Part shown: positions 58,908 through 64,000 of the stretch, in pieces | How positions within the stretch are numbered: position 1 is the first letter of the stretch | Layout: each line of letters starts with the position of its first letter | NCBI RefSeq assembly: GCF_003600645.1 | Contig: NZ_CP032482.1 | Location: 2,852,001 to 2,916,000 of the forward strand | Direction of reading: 5' to 3' | DNA from: Yersinia rochesterensis | Lineage (GTDB): Bacteria; Pseudomonadota; Gammaproteobacteria; Enterobacterales; Enterobacteriaceae | Length of the DNA: 64,000 nt | The notes under the pieces: model-generated | Told to the model about the DNA's origin: nothing | The model's database searches: none | Seen by the model: only the letters and a program-made list of their open reading frames with translations | Position numbers and translations under genes: made by a program

Positions 58908-59672
58908 ATGAAGAATTTATTTTCGTTAGAAAACCGCAAAGTATTAATTACCGGTTCTGCACAAGGCATTGGGTTTTTATTAGCTAAAGGTCTGGCTGAA
59001 TTTGGTGCAGAAATAATAATTAATGATATTACCGCAGAACGAGCAGAAAAAGCCGTCGCCGAATTACGCGACAGCGGTTTTGTTGCTTATGCAACGGCAT
59101 TTAATGTCACTGACCATGATGCTGTTAATGACGCGATTGCACAAATAGAAAATAACATTGGTGCCATTGACATCTTAATTAATAACGCCGGTATTCAGCG
59201 CCGCCACGCTTTTACTGAATTCCCAGAAAAAGATTGGGATGATGTGATCGCGGTAAACCAGAAATCAGTATTCTTGGTTTCACAAGCTGTCTCCCGTTAT
59301 ATGGTTAAACGCCAACGCGGTAAGATTATTAATATTTGCTCAATGCAAAGCGAATTAGGCCGCGACACTATTACGCCATATGCCGCCTCTAAAGGGGCAG
59401 TGAAGATGTTGACGCGCGGGATGTGTGTTGAGCTGGCCCGTTACAATATTCAAGTGAATGGTATTGCGCCGGGTTATTTCAAAACCGATATGACAAAAGC
59501 ACTGGTCGACGATAAGGCTTTCACTGATTGGCTATGCAAACGCACGCCAGCCGCCCGTTGGGGAGATCCGGAAGAGTTGATTGGGGCGGCAGTGTATCTG
59601 TCTTCCAAAGCATCAGACTTTGTTAATGGTCATCTGTTGTTTGTTGATGGTGGCATGCTGGTTGCAGTTTGA
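58908..59672 (+). CDS. idnO: IdnO, gluconate 5-dehydrogenase (5-ketogluconate reductase)
   Basis: This 254-residue short-chain dehydrogenase reduces 5-ketogluconate to gluconate. The cofactor motif is TGSAQGIG (15-22), and the catalytic residues are Ser145 (ICSMQSELG), Tyr158 and Lys162 (YAASKG). Similarity to E. coli IdnO is very high over the whole length, including the end FVDGGMLVAV. The ATG at 58908 matches the E. coli start and has AGGA upstream; the open frame upstream is not conserved. It is followed by idnK after 46 bases. Confidence 0.97.
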   Translation: MKNLFSLENRKVLITGSAQGIGFLLAKGLAEFGAEIIINDITAERAEKAVAELRDSGFVAYATAFNVTDHDAVNDAIAQIENNIGAIDILINNAGIQRRHAFTEFPEKDWDDVIAVNQKSVFLVSQAVSRYMVKRQRGKIINICSMQSELGRDTITPYAASKGAVKMLTRGMCVELARYNIQVNGIAPGYFKTDMTKALVDDKAFTDWLCKRTPAARWGDPEELIGAAVYLSSKASDFVNGHLLFVDGGMLVAV

Positions 59673-59718
59673 TCCGAATTCAGTCAGTTATCTGCTTGAT
59701 AGGTAACAGAGGAAAGCT

Positions 59719-60249
59719 ATGTCTGGTAAATGCATTATTGTTATGGGCGTATCCGGCACAGGTAAATCCTGTGTGGGTCAGGCGCTGGCGCTGGCGCTTA
59801 ACGCCAAATTTATAGATGGTGACGATCTGCACCCACGCGCCAATATCCAAAAGATGGCATCGGGTCAGCCGCTTAATGATAGCGACCGTGCTCCGTGGCT
59901 TGAGCGGCTAAGTGATGTGGCATACAGCTTACAACAAAAAAATGAAGTGGGTTTTTTAGTCTGTTCGGCACTAAAAAAACAATATCGCGACCGTTTACGT
60001 GAGGGGAATCAGGGTATTCGCTTTCTGTGGCTGACCGGCGATTACGATTTAGTGTTGCACCGAATGCAACAGCGGGCGGGGCATTTTATGCCGGAAAGCC
60101 TGTTAAAGAGCCAGTTCGCAACACTGGAAACACCTGATGCCCGTGAGCCGGACATCATTCCAATCGATATCTCGCCTGACATTGTCGGTGTTGTTGAACA
60201 CTGCATTGCCGCGCTGGAGCCAGAAAATAATATCAGTCATTGTGCTTAA
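59719..60249 (+). CDS. idnK: IdnK-type gluconokinase
   Basis: This 176-residue kinase phosphorylates gluconate to 6-phosphogluconate. The P-loop GVSGTGKS is at residues 10-17; FIDGDDLHPRANIQKM, PWLERL and VCSALKKQYRD are typical of the family. RAGHFMPESLLKSQF is closer to E. coli IdnK than to GntK. A GAGGAAAG site precedes the ATG. It lies between idnO and the YhcH-like gene. Confidence 0.93.
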   Translation: MSGKCIIVMGVSGTGKSCVGQALALALNAKFIDGDDLHPRANIQKMASGQPLNDSDRAPWLERLSDVAYSLQQKNEVGFLVCSALKKQYRDRLREGNQGIRFLWLTGDYDLVLHRMQQRAGHFMPESLLKSQFATLETPDAREPDIIPIDISPDIVGVVEHCIAALEPENNISHCA

Positions 60250-60289
60250 GTGCCCGGCATGATGTACACGCAGGAATATGGGAATAATT

Positions 60290-60757
60290 ATGATACTTGA
60301 TGAACTAAAAAGCGCGGTGAATAACCCACTTTATCCGGATGCTATCCGCCGCACACTGGCCGCCATCAGCAAAATGGATTTAGTCAATCTTCCTGCCGGG
60401 GAACAAGATATTGAAGGCCGCGAGATTTACCTAAATCACATTATTGCCGCGTCCAAACCTTTGTATGAGCAAGCGCCTGAATTGCATCATTATTACATTG
60501 ATATTCATATTTTGCTGGAAGGTAGTGAGGTGATTGGCGCTTCACCGTCAGCTCAGGGCCAGCGCCCAACGATGGATTTTGATACTGAGCGGGATTTCGG
60601 TTTATTTGAAGGTATTACTAGCGAAACCTTGTTAACACTGGCTCCCGGCGATATCGCTCTGCTGTTCCCTGGCGAGTTACATCGCCCGATGGCAACACTG
60701 GGAGAAGTTGCGCCGCTGCGCAAGATAGTGGTTAAAGTGGCAAATCATCTTTTATGA
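60290..60757 (+). CDS. YhcH/YjgK/YiaL-family (TabA-like) cupin
   Basis: This 155-residue protein belongs to the DUF386 cupin family. HHYYIDIHILLEGSEVIG and LLFPGELHRPM carry the His and Glu residues that bind metal in relatives. Members occur in sugar-acid and sialic-acid operons, and E. coli TabA affects biofilm. The ATG at 60290 (MILDELKS) is preferred; the earlier ATG at 60278 is too close to its AGGA. It is the last gene of the idnO-idnK group. A metabolite isomerase or epimerase role is speculative. Confidence 0.88.
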   Translation: MILDELKSAVNNPLYPDAIRRTLAAISKMDLVNLPAGEQDIEGREIYLNHIIAASKPLYEQAPELHHYYIDIHILLEGSEVIGASPSAQGQRPTMDFDTERDFGLFEGITSETLLTLAPGDIALLFPGELHRPMATLGEVAPLRKIVVKVANHLL

Positions 60758-60765
60758 TTTAATTT

Positions 60766-60914
60766 GATGATCCTGTTCGGTTGTCAGAACTTTACGGTTC
60801 GCTTTACCGCCATTGCCTCAACCGCCAAAGGGTGCCGGCCTGTCCTCCGGCTCGGTTGAGGCGCTGAAGATCAAGTAAGAACAGATTGAATATCAACCGA
60901 AAACTGATCCGATC
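60766..60914. repeat. MITE-like repeat, short copy, after the YhcH-like gene
   Basis: About 145 bp from GATGATCCTGTTCGGTTGTC to GAATATCAACCGAAAACTGA, aligning with the copy at 52118 at both ends and in the CAACCGCCAAAGG segment. It lies between two convergent genes and contains no coding sequence. A GAGG-type inverted repeat (TGCCTCAACCG / CGGTTGAGGCG) forms the central stem. Confidence 0.75.
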
Positions 60915-60932
60915 CTGTGTCTCCCATTCAAC

Positions 60933-61424
60933 TTAATCAACCTCTATCGAAGACTCCAAGGAACTTCCCTTTTGACTCCGCCGCGCCGCCAACCACAACC
61001 CACTGTTCTTCATCGCATAACCAAATACCACCCCGACTAACAGCGAGACAATCACCAGTTTCCAATGGCCATTACCAGCGAAAGTGGCGCAAGCCCCAAT
61101 AAAGGTGCCGGGGACAAAGGATAGCCACTGCTGGCAGGCCTGGATACACATCAAAAACGCCACCATGCCGGTCAACACATAGCCAAGGATGGCCCATTCA
61201 GGCTGTAAGGCGCTACCCTGAATAATCATCATCGCCCAGAATACCCCACTCACGCAGGTTAACAGGGTGATAAGCAACCCTTTTAAGCCGCCTTGTGGGC
61301 AGGCAAAGTAGGCGGTGCAGCCGAGAAACCCCGCCCAACTGATAAGCCCGAGGCTAACCGCAACCCAACCCCAAATACCTGAGAGAATGCCAGTGGTAAT
61401 AGCAATCATCAGAATAATGTTCAT
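60933..61424 (-). CDS. DUF1097-family membrane protein
   Basis: This 163-residue protein has about five membrane segments and fits the DUF1097 family (YcdZ-like), whose function is unknown. Conserved features include an early GIWGWVAVSLG and ACPQGG, and a C-terminal GYAMKNSGLWLA. It is separated from the gene upstream by a duplicated hairpin and from the next gene by a repeat, so it is probably a single gene. Confidence 0.85.
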   Translation of the reverse strand: MNIILMIAITTGILSGIWGWVAVSLGLISWAGFLGCTAYFACPQGGLKGLLITLLTCVSGVFWAMMIIQGSALQPEWAILGYVLTGMVAFLMCIQACQQWLSFVPGTFIGACATFAGNGHWKLVIVSLLVGVVFGYAMKNSGLWLAARRSQKGSSLESSIEVD

Positions 61425-61555
61425 CAGTATTTACCTGCGCAACAAAGGTTAAAAGAGAAAGTGTATTGCATGAAAGTCGCGCAGTTTACCTGAATTGAGA
61501 GGATTTTTTGCGATCCATACCTCATAAATAATGAAATAGCTAATTGACTTTCATA

Positions 61556-61593
61556 AAAAACGTGATGTTCATCAAAAACGTGATGTTCATCAC
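61556..61593 (-). terminator. Tandemly duplicated hairpin/terminator
   Basis: An 18-bp unit AAAAACGTGATGTTCATC occurs twice in tandem (61556-61573, 61574-61591). Each copy forms a short hairpin (GTGATGTTCATCAC at 61580-61593 is perfect; TGATGTTCATCA at 61563-61574) followed on the minus strand by GTTTTT. It overlaps the stop codon of the orphan gene at 61590. Confidence 0.6.
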
Positions 61594-62318
61594 CTAAATG
61601 AAAAGCTGCGGATAAAGTGATCAAACTGCTGCCGTTCAGCTTGTGTCGATAGAACCGCGACCTTTGTATCTTGTTCAACTTTTTTCTTAATACTTACGGC
61701 TAATTCATCTGCTAATGTCGCTTTTTCACTTTCGGTCCAAAACACACTTTCAACAATTTCTTCAATACAGTCGACTATAAAACTATCTGTAGATAATATT
61801 TCTTCCATTTTTTCTGGAATTTTATAGTTGTAATATTGGATAACTTTTGCTGAAACAATGGCATTAATATCAACATTATCATGTCTATCTTTAGCCCAAG
61901 ATAACATTGCCCTCGTTAGCGGGTTTATCTTGACCCACTCACCATTATTAATATCGGAACGTTTTACACCAGTGAACTCTTTGGCGATAATTTCATAGAG
62001 TATTTCGTTGCTTTTAATCTGATAATCTTCTTTTGACATCACCAAGCCCTGCTTGAATACACTACTCAAACAGTCATACTTTTCATCTATTTTTCCTTGC
62101 AATATTCCCGTGTATTTCAGAGCCGTCATATTGGCTCTATCACTCTGGTTAATAATAATATTTACTGCGCAGTTATAGTTCCCATAAGTAAAATGACAGG
62201 CATCTTCAATTATCAAAGCATTAGATAGATCAGTTTTTGGCTGAGATATATCATCAACCACATAACTATATGGTTGAAAAGAAGAATCATTACTTGCTTG
62301 AACAGAAAAACAACCCAT
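61590..62318 (-). CDS. Uncharacterised AT-rich orphan gene
   Basis: This 242-residue protein is not recognised. It starts MGCFSVQASNDSSFQPYSYV with AAGGA 6 bases upstream, so the start is well supported. There is no clear signal peptide or membrane segment and the body is mostly hydrophilic, with helix-rich parts such as EEIVESVFWTESEKATLADE and Cys in DACHFTYGNYNCAVN. The gene is visibly richer in A/T than its neighbours, consistent with acquisition. It lies between nuoN and the DUF1097 gene, both ordinary chromosomal genes, and has its own hairpin at the end. An N-terminus rich in Ser/Asn/Gln is compatible with a secreted effector, but this is only a possibility. Confidence 0.7.
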   Translation of the reverse strand: MGCFSVQASNDSSFQPYSYVVDDISQPKTDLSNALIIEDACHFTYGNYNCAVNIIINQSDRANMTALKYTGILQGKIDEKYDCLSSVFKQGLVMSKEDYQIKSNEILYEIIAKEFTGVKRSDINNGEWVKINPLTRAMLSWAKDRHDNVDINAIVSAKVIQYYNYKIPEKMEEILSTDSFIVDCIEEIVESVFWTESEKATLADELAVSIKKKVEQDTKVAVLSTQAERQQFDHFIRSFSFR

Positions 62319-62436
62319 AAATATCCTTGAAGGTAAAATAAAAAACCACCTTAAAGATAGCCAAATATAACCCGCTCTCCCCTCCGACTTTTACCCCACC
62401 TCCACCTTAAACAAGCTTAACTTCAATGGCACATAT

Positions 62437-62475
62437 AAAACAAAACCCCCGGCCAGTTTTGCTGAACGGGGGTTG
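62437..62475 (-). terminator. Rho-independent terminator of the nuo operon
   Basis: On the minus strand AACCCCCG and CGGGGGTT form an 8-bp stem with a 15-base loop, followed by TTGTTTTATA. It lies 24 bases after the nuoN stop codon. Confidence 0.88.
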
Positions 62476-62497
62476 GACTTGCCGATTTAACAATGAA

Positions 62498-63955
62498 TTA
62501 CATCAGCGGTTGAGCTAACTGCACCAGCGAAATCAACGGCTGCGGGTAGACACCCAAGAACAGCACCAGAATCGCGGAAATCAGTACCACCACACCACCG
62601 GCAGTCAATGCCCAGTTGCTTGGTGTGTCGCGGACCAATGTTTCCGGCGCACTGAGGAACAAACTGACAGTCACGCGCAGATAGTAGTACAGGCCAATGG
62701 CGCTGCCCAATACCACAGCACCGGTCAGCCACCACAGATTGGCGCTCACACCCATTGCCACCACAAAGAACTTACCGATAAAGCCCAATGTCATTGGGAT
62801 ACCCGCCAGAGACAACATCATCACCGTCATCACCGCAGACAGAATGGGCTTGTGCCAAAACAGCCCGCGGTAGGAGAACAGTGACTCGGCATCCGGGCCT
62901 TTGTATGGGCTGGACATCAAGCTGACCACCCCGAAAGCCCCCAAGCTGCTGAACAGGTAACCGGCCAGATAGACGCCGACAGTTTCCAGTGCCAGCTGAT
63001 GGGTTTGCACCGCCACCAACGCAATCAGCAAGTAGCCAAGGTGGGCGATAGAAGAATAACCCAGCAGACGCTTGATGTTAGTCTGGCTGATCGCCATCAG
63101 GTTACCGAACAGAATTGATGCCACCGCAATCAGCGAGAGCACCAAACGCACCGCTTCACTGTCAGCGGCTGGCGCATACAGGAACAAGCGCATCACCACG
63201 GCAAAGATGGCAATCTTACTGGCGGTCGCCAGGAAAGTAGATACCGGGGCAGGTGCGCCCTGATACACATCCGGCGTCCACAGTTGGAACGGCACCAAAG
63301 ATAACTTAAAGCCGAGACCGACAATCATCATCCCGAGGCCCGCCAGAATCAGCGGCCTGTGGACCATCGAGTCACTCAAACTTTTGCCCAGACCGGCGAA
63401 AGACAAGCTACCGGATTCCGCATACAACAGCGCCATGCCGAACAGCAGGAATGACGATGCCGCCGCAGACAGCAGCATGTATTTGATACTGGCTTCCAAT
63501 GAGCGCTTCTGGCGATAGGCATAACCAATCAGACCAAACAGCGGCAAGGAAATCAGTTCAATGCCAAGGAACAGTGACGCCAGATGATTGGCACTGGCCA
63601 GCAGAATGCCGCCCATAGTCGCAATCAGCACCAGCAGATAGAACTCTTCGCGGTTATCCGGATAGCCATTCAGCCACGGATAAGCAAAGGTGCTGGTCGC
63701 CAGACTGGCCACAATCACCAGCCCGGTATAGAACATCGCGTAGCCATCAACCCGCATCAGCGGCGTGACATCCATCGGCCCGACCTGGCCGACAAAATAC
63801 AGTGACAGCAGCGCCAGGTTAAGCCCGATAACCGTCAGAGTGGCGTTGATAAAGTGGTCGCGTCGCCACGCAATGGACAGCATCACAACCACCACCGTCA
63901 ATCCGACGATCAACAGCGGTAGCATCGCGATCAGTTGTTGAGGAGTTATTGTCAT
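62498..63955 (-). CDS. nuoN: NuoN, NADH:ubiquinone oxidoreductase chain N
   Basis: This 485-residue antiporter-like subunit of complex I takes part in proton translocation. It has about 14 membrane segments and conserved charged positions in [17 protein letters not shown] (Glu), [12 protein letters not shown] (Lys) and [23 protein letters not shown] (Lys), all typical of NuoL/M/N. Length equals E. coli NuoN. It starts 6 bases after the nuoM stop and is the last gene of the operon. Confidence 0.98.
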   Translation of the reverse strand: MTITPQQLIAMLPLLIVGLTVVVVMLSIAWRRDHFINATLTVIGLNLALLSLYFVGQVGPMDVTPLMRVDGYAMFYTGLVIVASLATSTFAYPWLNGYPDNREEFYLLVLIATMGGILLASANHLASLFLGIELISLPLFGLIGYAYRQKRSLEASIKYMLLSAAASSFLLFGMALLYAESGSLSFAGLGKSLSDSMVHRPLILAGLGMMIVGLGFKLSLVPFQLWTPDVYQGAPAPVSTFLATASKIAIFAVVMRLFLYAPAADSEAVRLVLSLIAVASILFGNLMAISQTNIKRLLGYSSIAHLGYLLIALVAVQTHQLALETVGVYLAGYLFSSLGAFGVVSLMSSPYKGPDAESLFSYRGLFWHKPILSAVMTVMMLSLAGIPMTLGFIGKFFVVAMGVSANLWWLTGAVVLGSAIGLYYYLRVTVSLFLSAPETLVRDTPSNWALTAGGVVVLISAILVLFLGVYPQPLISLVQLAQPLM

Positions 63956-63961
63956 GGCGAA

Positions 63962-64000
63962 TTACGGCCTTGTTGTTGGAATGGTTGAAGCATTGAACCA
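63962..64000 (-). CDS. nuoM: NuoM, C-terminal end only
   Basis: Reading the minus strand from the right edge gives WFNASTIPTTRP and a TAA stop at 63962-63964. This agrees with the C-terminus of E. coli NuoM (ending TTTRP) and with its place directly before nuoN. Only 12 codons and the stop are in the window. Confidence 0.85.
   Translation of the reverse strand, partial: WFNASTIPTTRP

Noticed and set aside
61424..61678. 84-codon minus-strand frame overlapping the end of the orphan gene
   Set aside because: It overlaps the better-supported 242-residue gene in another frame and includes the duplicated terminator hairpins (seen as DEHHVFDEHHVF).
1..64000. Prophage, integrase, tRNA, rRNA or CRISPR genes
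   Set aside because: None was recognised on either strand; the mobile DNA seen is limited to short non-coding repeats.

Overview
The window looks like a chromosomal segment of a Yersinia species, most likely from the Y. enterocolitica-like or environmental group. The evidence is high protein similarity to enterobacterial core genes (gyrA, ubiG, nrdAB, rcsCDB, the men operon, nuoN), at least five ERIC elements of the roughly 127-bp kind common in Yersinia, a micF gene next to an OmpC-type porin, and a short KatA catalase. The species assignment is inference; no database was searched. The core gene order broadly follows the ompC-to-nuo stretch of E. coli, with lineage-specific blocks set into it.

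Layout. 1-617: start of an OmpC-type porin (minus strand) and the divergent sRNA gene micF. 867-18430: a minus-strand type I secretion operon holding a giant BapA/LapA-like adhesin of about 4240 residues with about 38 Ig-like repeats, followed by its TolC-like outer membrane protein, ABC transporter and HlyD-like adaptor. 19124-26739: an MFS transporter, then the Rcs envelope-stress phosphorelay (rcsD-rcsB, and rcsC convergent with them). 26869-34853: gyrA, ubiG, nrdA-nrdB-yfaE, with ERIC elements between them and on both sides of yfaE. 35074-40893: ecotin, a CinA-like protein (yfaY) with a degenerate active site, tyrP with a TyrR box, yfaZ, and katA. 41534-48840: the menaquinone operon menF-menD-menH-menB-menC-menE, minus strand. 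49007-52041: an autotransporter and elaB. 52301-60757: a ketogluconate/gluconate cluster made of edd, a UPF0303 protein, an MFS transporter, a 2-hydroxyacid dehydrogenase and a LacI-type regulator (all minus), then idnO, idnK and a YhcH/TabA-like protein (plus). 60933-64000: a DUF1097 membrane protein, an AT-rich orphan gene, nuoN and the last codons of nuoM.

How the genes work together. The adhesin operon is a complete export-and-display module: the substrate and all three exporter parts are encoded in one direction. The sugar-acid cluster reads as a route from 2- and 5-ketogluconate to gluconate, 6-phosphogluconate and KDPG (Entner-Doudoroff); a perfect-looking GntR-type operator and two CRP-like sites lie in its control regions, and eda is not in the window. 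The men genes encode most of the chorismate-to-menaquinone path; nrdAB-yfaE supply class Ia ribonucleotide reductase and the ferredoxin that maintains its cofactor.

The most unusual structures are the 1.2-kb higher-order repeats in the adhesin gene; a family of three MITE-like intergenic repeats sharing a TTCGGTTG-containing end, one of which is a nested ~600-bp inverted structure; 18-bp in-frame tandem repeats in both menE and menF; and an ERIC element that supplies the sequence immediately upstream of the yfaE start codon.
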